A DNA stretch of 64,000 nucleotides from Thozetella sp. PMI_491 (Eukaryota; Ascomycota; Sordariomycetes; Chaetosphaeriales; Chaetosphaeriaceae): the NCBI GenBank assembly GCA_021432635.1, contig MU270028.1, forward strand, positions 854,420 through 918,419, given 5' to 3'. The position numbers were made by a program, and so were the translations under genes. Shown piece after piece: positions 55,832 to 64,000 of this stretch (its first letter is position 1; every line of letters begins with the position of its first letter). The notes under the pieces are model-generated. The model saw nothing but the letters and a program-made list of their open reading frames with translations. It searched no databases and had not been told where the DNA came from.

Positions 55832-57345
55832 ATGGCGATTCCGGAGAGGGTCCACCCGGTGCTCGTCGTGAGCATCTTGTTCGCGACGATCTCGTTCCTG
55901 TGTGTCACGGCACGTGTCATCACCAGATCCTTCATCATCCGGATCTTTGGCATTGACGACTGGCTGATTATTGGATCCATGGTACGTCACTCCACGTCTC
56001 GCGTGTTGGTACGAGATCTTGAAGAGATCGAGGAGATCTAAGGGTCTTTCCGATCGAAGAGGCGGGGCGACAAGAGTGCTTGTCCCGCCGATCGTGACCG
56101 TATATGGGAGGCTCAATGTTGATCTCGTCCACATTGCATGTAACTGACCAAACTTAACTCCACAGGCCGCTTCCATTGGATTCCTTATTGTCGAGATGCA
56201 CCGTAAGAAAACCCAACAATGTCGTCGTCGTGTTCATTGCTAACCATGTCGGCGGACAGAAATCAAGTATGGTCTGGGTCTTCACATTGAGGATGTCCCG
56301 GCAGATGACCTGATGCGGTTCTTCCAGGTAGGATAATATCTCCAAGACTAATCCAACAGACACTAAAGGTGTAATCTCAGTGCCTCTGGGCTACCATTCC
56401 GGTCTATAACCTGTCCTTGTTCCTTTGCAAGCTCTCCATCATCCTGCAATACAAGCGAGTTTTCGATATTCCGATCGTCCAGAAGATCTGTAAGATCTTC
56501 CTCGTTGTCCTCGCCCTCTACGGATGCTGGACCGTGTTCGGGTCCATCTTCATGTGTGTCCCTGTCCAGTTCTTCTGGGGCGTCGGCGAAGGCAGTTGCA
56601 TGAACAAGCTCGCTTTCTGGTTCTCCAACGCGGCACTAAACATCGCTACCGATATCTTCATCGTTTCGCTTCCGATGCCCCTTATTAGGAAGCTGCAGAT
56701 CCCTTTGCGGCAAAAGATTGTCTTGATGGTGGTCTTCGCTTTCGGAGCCTTGTAGGCGACCCTTGTGATCTATGACCGCCAATAGCCGCTGACCTCCGTT
56801 CACAGCGTCTGCATTACCTCGATCATCCGACTCAAGTCGCTGCTGGCAATCTCCACCTCCCCAGATACAACTTGTACGCCGCACCGATTCCCAAAACTTC
56901 GAGGAGCGAAGCTAACACTGGCACAGTCGATGGAGTCGAGATTGCAATCTGGAGTGTAAGCGTTCTGTTGACTTCACGAGACCATGATAAACGACTAACT
57001 TTGGATTAGAACATCGAGATCAACATTGCCATCATTTGCGCCTCCGTCCCCGCTCTCAAGCCCCTCGTCACCAAGATCTTCCCCAAGCTGCTTGGGTCGA
57101 GTTTCCGTTCCAAGGATCGATCCAATGCCCAGTACGCCAACGGAAGCCATCACATGGAAACCCTACAATCGAGCAACCGGGCTGCCAAGAACGATATCTA
57201 TGTGCGTCACGAATTCGAAGTTCGGGAAGATGGAGATGATAAGAACAGCAGGGAGGGTAGCGAGCGGAATCTGGTGCCATGGGGCAACGACCAATACTCG
57301 ACAGACGCAAGACCCGGACCCACCAAGAGCCGAGAGTTGGTTTGA
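55832..57345 (+). CDS. Rhodopsin-domain (Pth11-like) integral membrane protein
   Basis: Seven exons (55832-55981, 56166-56202, 56260-56327, 56381-56751, 56806-56873, 56927-56955, 57010-57345) give 352 residues. Family landmarks: RVITRSFIIRIFGIDDWLIIGSM, HQIKYGLGLHIEDVPADDLMRFFQ, LSLFLCKLSIILQYKRVF, FMCVPVQFFWGVGEGSCMNK, NIATDIFIVSLPMPLIRKLQIPLRQKIVLMVVFAFGAFVCITSIIRL and DGVEIAIWSNIEINIAIICASVPALKPLV. Seven membrane segments, then a 100-residue hydrophilic tail. There is no CFEM domain. A plasma-membrane sensor role is generally suspected for this family but is unproven here. It is a different subtype from the 34-kb protein: it has the DDWLIIG and SNIEINIAIICA signatures of the larger subgroup. 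Confidence 0.9.
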
Positions 57346-57829
57346 ACGAAAAAAAAGGAATAGTTGGGTGTATAGATAGATGTCGCAAGCACCACGTTAT
57401 TATATTATCGGTGTGTATGTCCCTCCTTTGGGCTGGATTATGGCAGAGGATAATGGCGAGGTAAAGCCGCTGCTCCGAGACCTTCCAGCTGCCGGCAAGA
57501 ATTCACGGCACAAGTCTTACCCCAGATGCTGGACATCTTATAATACTTGCGATATGAATTATACTGCTCCAAAGTGGTCAAAGCCGAGCCACTGGAGACT
57601 TGACGATCATTAAGTAATATCAGACTATTATGCTTGTATCTATATGTAGCCCCGATGTTGTAGAAAGGGTTCGAAAATCGATCCCAGCGTAGGCCACTTC
57701 TCTATGCGCCTCATTTCTCAAGTGGTGATGAGGAGGGTTTGTCGGAAATGCCGAGATAGCCGAGATAATCGTTCAAGTCTTTTTCTGTATACTTCACCCT
57801 GTCGTTCTTGACTACGAGGTCTACGCGAC
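57346..57829. other. Convergent intergenic region
   Basis: Between the 3' ends of the membrane protein and the MDR oxidoreductase. No gene seen. Confidence 0.4.
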
Positions 57830-58938
57830 TTATTTGTCAATCTTGATAACGACTTTCCCAACGTGCTTCTGAGACCACAAGTACTCGTATGCCTCTTTCG
57901 CCTCCTCGAACTCAAAAGTCCTCTGGTCAATAACAGGGTGGAATTGCCACTTCTCCATAGCGCTCACCATCTCCTCATACTGCACTCTCGACCCGGCCAG
58001 TATGCCTCGAACGACTGCCGCACGCGGCAGGACCTCCATTATCGCCGGTCCTTCTGGCTCATCGCTTAGGAATCCTGCGACGGCTACTACCCCGTCATAT
58101 CGGATGGCCTTGAGGCTTTGCCGAAGAGTTCCGGCCCCACCAACGTCAACCACCAAATCCACACCTTCGCCATCGGGCGTGAGCTTCCTTGCGGTTTCTC
58201 CCCATGTCGGGTCCTCGTGATAATTGAGCACCCTTTTCACGCCGAGTTCCTTGAGCCAATGAAACTTGGCAGCCGAGCTAGTAGTGCTGATGACGGTCGC
58301 GCCCGTGTGTACAGCAAAAGCGGCAGCGAAAAGTGCCACCGCGCCTGTGCCTTGCGTCACCACCCAATCGCCTTTCTTGACCGACTGGGGCCCGTAGCCG
58401 AACAGTGCGTTCCACGCCGACACACCGGCAGCACCGAGCGTGCACCCTTCCGCGAAGCTAAGGTAGTCCGGGAAGCGGACGAGCCAGGAGGCGGGCACCA
58501 CCATGTGCCGCCGAAGGGTACCAGGCATATTGCCGTCGCCGGGGGCAGCGTGGGTAGCGGAAGTCAAATGGCCGGAGACAAGAAGGGGCGCGGGAAGAAC
58601 GCAAACGGCGTTTCCAACGGAAAGCGATGTAACAGAAGAGCCCACAGCGAGTACAATCCCGGAGGCGTCGCTTGCTGGGACGAGCGGACAGATGATAGGG
58701 AGAGGATACCGGCCCTAGTATAGAAATATTTTGTGAGATGCCGATGTAATAGAAGTAGGGAAGTACTAACTCTTGCTATGGCGAGGTCACGATAGTTGAG
58801 CGATACGGCTCTCACCTCGACGAGAACCTCGTCAGGGCCAACTGGCGGAACAGGTACAGACTTGCGAAGGCTGAGTAGAAACTCGTCCTTTGACGCGGAC
58901 ACTAGAGCCCATTCATCGGTAGTCTGAGGTAAGGTCAT
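57830..58938 (-). CDS. Zinc-independent MDR-family alcohol dehydrogenase / quinone oxidoreductase-like
   Basis: Two exons (58938-58771, 58714-57830) encode 350 residues, a standard length. The N-terminal GroES-like part has VLVEVRAVSLNYRDLAIARGRYPLPIICPLVPASDASGIVLAVGSSV. The GHE zinc-ligand motif of classical ADH is replaced by SDASG, so no catalytic zinc is expected. The cofactor domain has GAAGVSAWNALF and VVTQGTGAVALFAAAFAVHTGATVISTTSS, an NAD(P)H Rossmann motif (GTGAVA), and VDLVVDVGGAGTLRQSLKAI. The C-terminus ends KHVGKVVIKIDK. It should reduce an enone, quinone or carbonyl with NADPH. A further in-frame ATG lies 19 codons upstream (58995). Confidence 0.92.
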
Positions 58939-60948
58939 GATTGCAATTGCGGCGGGTGAGAGAGCTGGGGTATTAACATGCGTGTACATCAACACACTAG
59001 GTAAGGAGAGGTTTGCCAGTGCTATTATATACAGCCTAGCCTACATCAGTTCATGCTCGTTAAACAACTCACTCGTAATTTGCAGGTATCTACAGCTCTA
59101 TAATTTGTCATCGCTATGACAATATCCCGCTGGCGCAGAAGTTGCGAGATATTTTGTATGCGAGGATGCGGCATCTACGAGACCAATCGCCCAGAGGAGT
59201 GGATAGATCAAGCGTCAGTGCGTATCTTACTTAGCTCGTCTGATTAATTCCTACGGTAGTCCATAAACTTGGCTGGACGATCTGGTCGAACCATTTGGTC
59301 GGAGACGAAAATTATACGAGTATAACATAACAACATTTAGGTAATTAGTATCCTGCCTACGCAAGATAACATATTCCTTTAAATCCCTCGCCGCAGCGTT
59401 CAATACACTTGTCGTCAGAATAGAGTGTTTGATAGTTGGCGCCCAAAAAGGGTTCACACTAAAGGGAATAGGCTATCAGGACGCGATTCATTTACTTTGT
59501 GGTCGATGCTGCTTACCCAGGCTTCGGGCTCGTTCGACCATTCTAACTTCGTTTTATATGAAACCATGCCCACCGACAGATACACAGTAATACCCTGTCT
59601 GGAATGGCATTGTCTTTATATTCATATAGAGATAGATAGGGTTACCACTAACAACCGTATTAGCGCCTACATTAAACATTACATCACCGTGACTGTATTA
59701 GAATCTACGGAGTGCATGACGGAGGGGAAGGACGCTGAGCGGGTAGCAAGGGCCAACTTGAGGAACTGGTGATCCTGAGGCTAAAATCACCGTGCGGCTA
59801 GCGGCCAGGAGCATGCGCGACGAAATAGTTGAATTGCAAGGGCTGGGGAGTTAAAGAAGCTTTGGGGATTGTGTCAGGCTTCAAAACGGCCTAGATAGCA
59901 GCCTATATACGGCGTGTTTGCTCAAAGTCTATTCTAAGTCGGTATGATGGCCAAGTCAATTCATTTGCCGTAGAGTCTAGTAAATGCATGTTTGAGAACT
60001 TGGAAATTCAGCGAATCAAAGAATCTACATCCAGCCATGCACTTCTTCAACGCTCAGTTAATTTGGCGAGGTTCGCTTCTAGATAGGTTATGATGTAGGC
60101 GAACACATCATAGTCACGAAGTGTTGGGCACCCCAAGATATTAGTAGAATGAAGGTATTTTATCTCCTCAATACCGGTTACAATAAGCAGAAGTGTCGCT
60201 TAGACCTAAAGGATGCCCTGGTAGTGTTTGCAATGTGACGACTGCGATTGGTTCCTCATCATATTTGGAGGGAGTGTGAAGATTCATGCTCGACACGCAT
60301 CTGTTTTGCCGGCCAGGGTAGCCAGCATAAGGTAGGTCAAGTAGCCAGTGTGCCGAAGATATCTTCCTTGAATAATGTAGAGGAACTACCTCATGCCAAC
60401 CGATCCACGTTGGCTATACCAACTGCCTACACTGGGTGTTACCAGCCGCATGATGTTATTTATTGTTTGGTTACTGTAGATATTTACTATGTCGCGCACT
60501 CCACTGGGGTGTATCGAACGCACGTAGTCAGCCAGCCCCATATATGGCCGCGCAAGTGTGTCTCGCGTAGCAGACAGTTCTCATCCATGCAAGTTTCTAC
60601 CCGTACGCGTTTTGTTGCAATATCACTGAAACGCGTCTATAGTTCGGGCTGTTTTTTTTACTGTGAAAATCACGCCACTTCGGCACTAAGCAAGTGCTAA
60701 ATGTGGAGAACGAAACTTAGGGTCAATTGTGGGGGGAGTGGAGGGGCTAATGGCCCTACAATCTGGTCTAGTAATCTGGTCGGACAATCTGGCCTGATTA
60801 TCTGGCAGGGGTTTCCCGTCCCTTACCTTAAGCTTAGTGATGAAGCATGTGGGTTTTCCCAAACCGATCCACCTCTTCCCCTTTGGACGCATTCGGCCAG
60901 TGACATTGGCGAGCTTGTTATCGAATATGGCCTATGGCATGAACAATC
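58939..60948. other. 2.0-kb intergenic region
   Basis: AT-rich with no recognisable coding sequence. The right end carries the 13-bp tandem repeat upstream of the Ulp1-like gene, listed separately. A small hairpin GCACT-AAGCA-AGTGC lies near 60682-60697. Confidence 0.4.
60761..60812. repeat. Four tandem 13-bp units beginning ATCTGG
   Basis: ATCTGG occurs at 60761, 60774, 60787 and 60800, exactly 13 bp apart. Units read ATCTGGTCTAGTA, ATCTGGTCGGACA, ATCTGGCCTGATT and ATCTGGCAGGGGT, so the first half is fixed and the second varies. The array ends about 135 bp before the start codon of the Ulp1-like gene. It could be a protein-binding array, a subterminal repeat of a mobile element, or an old slippage product. 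Confidence 0.75.
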
Positions 60949-63003
60949 ATGGCTAAAGAGGGGAGCGCCCCCCAAGGGATAGAGGAAGCCGCGGTGCATA
61001 TCTCGAGCCTCCTCAGGCAGAAAGACGACAACGTGACCGATGTATTCCTCGAATCATGCCGCGGTCTACCTCCGACATACTCAACCGTGGACCTGGTGGC
61101 GGCGCTCCATCCCGGCGCCCGGTCTCAGCTTGAAGGAGTCGTGATGCAGCGCTTTCTGCAGCGACTGCGGCCACGGTCCGAGAATGCGATCCCTCGCGCG
61201 ATTACCGAGATCCGGTCAGCTGCCAAGGCGTGGGACCTGTCGCCCCTCGTGCTGCTTGCCGAGTTCACTGATGCTCCTGTCTCGGACAACTTCTGGCGCC
61301 TACTGTCGAAACTTGCACGCACTTGTAGGTGCTGGCATACCACTCGAGAGCGCCTGTATACAGAGCGCCACCGGCGCCGGCATGATGTTCTGGCTCGGCG
61401 CAAAGGCGTCAGCCACACCCAGCCATGGGCCATTCCTGACATAGAAGCTGTCTTGCAAATAGAGGGACAGGGCCAGCAAGAAACCCTAGGAGACGGAGGA
61501 GACAATGAGGGAGGGCAGATAACGAATAGCGCTTCTCCCATCAAAGCCAATATTTCCATGACCCGGGGAGGCCGACCCCGTCGGATAGAAACAATCGATG
61601 CCGATTTATCGCGATCAGATATGGATTCAGATGTTCCTCCCACTGGTGGTACCGGAGAAGCTAGCCAAGTCTCATCGGCTCTCTATGTGGCAACCTCAGC
61701 AACAACAAAGCGACTTCGACTGGGCAGCGTCCATACAACTAGCAGGCCCGGAAAGGAAGTGGACTCATTATCACATGAAACCGCTAGATCCCAACGTGGA
61801 AACAACATAGTTGAGGATGCCAATAATCCTATAGACCTACATTCCCGGCAGTATGGTACCCCTGTATCCGAGTCCAACGCCACGCTATCCAATAAGACCA
61901 GCCAAACAGGCGTCTGGCGCCTTGCATTTGGCTGGTGGATTTCTGATGACGATATACATCGGCTATGCACCTCACTCGTCCTACTCCGGCCAACCTTTGA
62001 GGCCGTCTACCCCATAGTTGCCGGGTCAGACACAACCCTCCAGCTTCGGAACCCTCCTGCTGACACGCTTCTCGTGCCAGTTCGGGCCAAGACATCATCC
62101 TCTGTACACTGGAATTTGGCGGTTATCTCTCGAGCAGAAAGGCTAGTCTCATTTTACAATCCTCTGTCGCGCGGCCAATCTCTTCCTGAACTAGCGGCAA
62201 TCATGCAGCCGATTTTTGCGAGAGTGTTACCGTCAGAGATATTAGACGACTGGGCAATCATCCCCCGAAGTTGTCCGCTGCAAGAAAGCGGATCCGACTC
62301 AGGGTTGGCCGTCGTGGTCTTTGGGCTATACTTTCTCGTTGGGCGCGCAGTGCCTTTAGATATCGATCTTTGGATATGGAGGAGGATGCTCGCCTACTAC
62401 CTGGCTCGCATATCGTCTGTGGATGGTGAGAAAGCAGCAAAAGAAGTTCAGATAGCATCTGAATTTGCTGTCAACCACATTGCTACCTACCACGAAGACA
62501 ATTCACCCCTCCTTCCACCACCTTCGGGAACCCAGTCTATCATCAACTTTGGTATGACTATTACAGAAGCACTTGCACAACACAAGCCTGGTATGAACGA
62601 CTTATGGGAAGTCATCAAAGCCTCCCAGATACACCTCGTGGAACGCCGAGCCGCGCTCCGCAATTCAGCTATTGAAGGAAAGGCTGTCTGGGCTGCAGTG
62701 TTGTGTCTGACTGATCAAGTCGAATCTTGTGCAATCAAAGAGCGGGATAGGAATTTAAGCGCACTAGAGACTACGCGACAGGCCCTTGAGACGGTAGGAC
62801 AGCAGACGAAGACGGGTAAGAACGACGAACAGATTTTCAGGTCACCAGAGGAAGAAGCTCTGGAGAAATCCGTCAGTCTTCTCCAAAGACGTGTGAGGGA
62901 AGCGAAACTACGTGTGGACGGTATTTCACAGTTAAGAAATGCTTCCAACGCTGTGTTGGAAGATCTAGATGAGTTGATGTCTTGGTTAGCGAACTGTGCC
63001 TGA
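60949..63003 (+). CDS. Ulp1-like (C48 peptidase fold) protein with substituted catalytic residues
   Basis: A single exon of 684 residues. Residues 1-165 are a helical, Arg-rich region (RCWHTTRERLYTERHRRRHDVLARRKG) seen in fungal proteins of unknown role. Residues about 165-320 are low-complexity and hydrophilic. Residues about 320-470 resemble a Ulp1/SENP core: WRLAFGWWISDDDIHRLC, LLVPVRAKTSSSVHWNLAVIS with His387, LVSFYNPL with Asn404 where Asp is expected, and CPLQESGSDSGLAVVVFGLYFLVG with Gln445 and Ser451 where the nucleophile Cys is expected. Spacings 17 (His to Asn) and 6 (Gln to Ser) match those of yeast Ulp1 as I recall it. The C-terminal ~130 residues are coiled coil with LEKSVSLLQRRVREAKLRV. 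It is likely a non-peptidase SUMO-fold binder or a decayed protease. Ulp1-like genes are often carried by eukaryotic transposons. Confidence 0.72.
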   Translation: MAKEGSAPQGIEEAAVHISSLLRQKDDNVTDVFLESCRGLPPTYSTVDLVAALHPGARSQLEGVVMQRFLQRLRPRSENAIPRAITEIRSAAKAWDLSPLVLLAEFTDAPVSDNFWRLLSKLARTCRCWHTTRERLYTERHRRRHDVLARRKGVSHTQPWAIPDIEAVLQIEGQGQQETLGDGGDNEGGQITNSASPIKANISMTRGGRPRRIETIDADLSRSDMDSDVPPTGGTGEASQVSSALYVATSATTKRLRLGSVHTTSRPGKEVDSLSHETARSQRGNNIVEDANNPIDLHSRQYGTPVSESNATLSNKTSQTGVWRLAFGWWISDDDIHRLCTSLVLLRPTFEAVYPIVAGSDTTLQLRNPPADTLLVPVRAKTSSSVHWNLAVISRAERLVSFYNPLSRGQSLPELAAIMQPIFARVLPSEILDDWAIIPRSCPLQESGSDSGLAVVVFGLYFLVGRAVPLDIDLWIWRRMLAYYLARISSVDGEKAAKEVQIASEFAVNHIATYHEDNSPLLPPPSGTQSIINFGMTITEALAQHKPGMNDLWEVIKASQIHLVERRAALRNSAIEGKAVWAAVLCLTDQVESCAIKERDRNLSALETTRQALETVGQQTKTGKNDEQIFRSPEEEALEKSVSLLQRRVREAKLRVDGISQLRNASNAVLEDLDELMSWLANCA

Positions 63004-63393
63004 CTACCCGAGAAGGGTAATGCTCAGAAAGTGATTTTACAGTGTAGCCAATGCGGCACAATGGCCTAGAAATACTTTGGGCGATTAGCTCGATAAACGC
63101 ATCAAGTTTGTTATATCAAAGCCACGCACCGGCTAGTGTTGCATGAGCCCATACTTAAAGGAGGATAAGATCGGTCAATTGTGTGTGCAGGAAAATATAT
63201 ACATTCGGAGGAATGATAGAAGCGAGCCATCTAGTTGGAAACTCTGCTTTCCCCAGTGTAACTATATACATAAAAAATGGTGCAAACCAGCATTCCTCTG
63301 CGGCCTTCCCATAGAACACCAAAGTACATGCGTCATATTGACGGTTCTACGAGACGAAATGCCGGCCATACGAGTGGATATCTCATCGGGAGC
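63004..63393. other. Convergent intergenic region
   Basis: It lies between the Ulp1-like gene and the partial gene at the right edge. No terminal inverted repeat partner to the 60.7-kb array is visible here. Confidence 0.4.
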
Positions 63394-63999
63394 TCATTGT
63401 AACGAAGCCCGCCTAAAACGTAAAGGCTGTGTAGTGTTCGAAGAAAGGGTGCCATTCTGGCGAGCAAGCGGGTTCGGTGTTTCGGAGGCGGTCGTCAGAG
63501 CCGAAACATTGTGGAACGTAACGCCGTCCTTGGTCACAAGCGGGCCGTCCCACGAGAAGCCTGCGGGTGTCTCATCACGCACTGTGCCGTTAGCGAAGAT
63601 GACGCCGGTCCAGGGCTCGAAAGCTAGCTTCGCGGGCTCGGTCTCGGTGCTTGAGATGGAGAAAAGAGCTTTGGCGTTCTTCGTCACAGGAGGATACAGC
63701 GGCGGCCGCTTCGGGTTGATGTTGCAGTTCTCGCTGAGGGTGAACAAATTCAGCCCGATGGAAACTGCGTACATCTCGGCGCTGAGGTGGTCGAAAGCGT
63801 TATCATTCATTGTCACCTCACCAATGTAGTCGACCATTAGCACGTTGGGGAAGGTCTCCGGGCTGATGTTGTTGACGCCAGCCCAGTATAGAGTGGGGTT
63901 TGTTGGGATGACGGCGATGGCTTGGAGGCCGAACCCTTGAATATCAAGGGGGGCGGCACTCGGCAGCCACTGGTTGATGAAGATCTGGTCATCGTTGCT
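63394..63999 (-). CDS. Partial extracellular protein, possibly PLC-like phosphodiesterase
   Basis: The frame is open from the right edge to a stop at 63394-63396 and gives the last 201 residues of a longer protein. Visible: NDDQIFINQWLPSAAPL, TNPTLYWAGVNNISPETFPNVLMVDYIGE, then AVSIGLNLFTLSENCNINPKRPPLYPPV. The FPNVLMVDYIG segment and a later IGLNL resemble the end of the TIM barrel in fungal PLC-like phosphodiesterases, but I hold that loosely. Five or six N-glycosylation sequons (NGT, NVS, NTT) in the C-terminal 90 residues indicate secretion. A hydrophilic Ser/Thr/Asn-rich tail ends RRASLQ, with no GPI signal. Homology is unconfirmed. Confidence 0.5.
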   Translation of the reverse strand, partial: SNDDQIFINQWLPSAAPLDIQGFGLQAIAVIPTNPTLYWAGVNNISPETFPNVLMVDYIGEVTMNDNAFDHLSAEMYAVSIGLNLFTLSENCNINPKRPPLYPPVTKNAKALFSISSTETEPAKLAFEPWTGVIFANGTVRDETPAGFSWDGPLVTKDGVTFHNVSALTTASETPNPLARQNGTLSSNTTQPLRFRRASLQ

Positions 64000-64000
64000 G

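Noticed and set aside
1-64000. CRISPR arrays, rRNA genes, bacterial operons or origins
   Set aside because: None seen; the gene structure is eukaryotic throughout.

Overview
The window is nuclear DNA from a filamentous ascomycete (Pezizomycotina-type). Most genes are split by short introns of about 50-90 bp with GTAAGT-like donors and YAG acceptors. The gene content is typically fungal: Zn2Cys6 regulators with the fungal-specific transcription factor domain, Dal5-type and TRI12-type MFS transporters, a LaeA-like methyltransferase, rhodopsin-domain (Pth11-like) membrane proteins, small secreted cysteine-rich proteins and a DUF1996 protein. I cannot name the species. Exon boundaries are my own reading; for most multi-exon genes the exon lengths sum to a whole number of codons and the family motifs join across the splices.

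Layout. 1-5.2 kb: 3' end of a VOC/glyoxalase-fold gene, a sparse stretch with three near-identical 15-bp palindromes, and a multi-pass membrane protein. 5.3-16.1 kb: GMC oxidoreductase, a 12-exon LaeA-like methyltransferase, a secreted histidine acid phosphatase and a secreted heme peroxidase. 16.3-28.6 kb: Dal5-like transporter, DUF1996 protein, Zn2Cys6 regulator, casein kinase I and a second Dal5-like transporter. 28.7-33.0 kb: two head-to-head small secreted cysteine-rich proteins separated by about 3.1 kb without a gene. 33.4-43.3 kb: Pth11-like membrane protein, a second Zn2Cys6 regulator related to the first, an isochorismatase-family hydrolase, a subfamily-II-like haloalkane dehalogenase and another alpha/beta hydrolase. 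45.0-53.7 kb: secreted GH31 alpha-glucosidase, FAD-dependent monooxygenase and a TRI12-type exporter. 55.8-59 kb: a second rhodopsin-domain protein and a zinc-less MDR oxidoreductase. 60.9-64 kb: a protein with a Ulp1-like (C48) core whose catalytic Cys and Asp are replaced, preceded by a 13-bp tandem repeat, then a partial secreted protein.

How the genes may work together (inference). The 36.7-43.3 kb block looks like a small catabolic or detoxification cluster: a Zn2Cys6 regulator is divergent from an isochorismatase-family gene, and an intronless haloalkane-dehalogenase-like gene is divergent from an alpha/beta hydrolase. Both shared promoters contain symmetrical CGG/CCG elements of the kind Zn2Cys6 proteins bind. 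The FAD monooxygenase and the TRI12 exporter share another divergent promoter. The most unusual items are the dehalogenase with fully conserved catalytic spacing, the Ulp1-like protein with a Ser in the nucleophile position, and the symmetrical elements in the divergent promoters.
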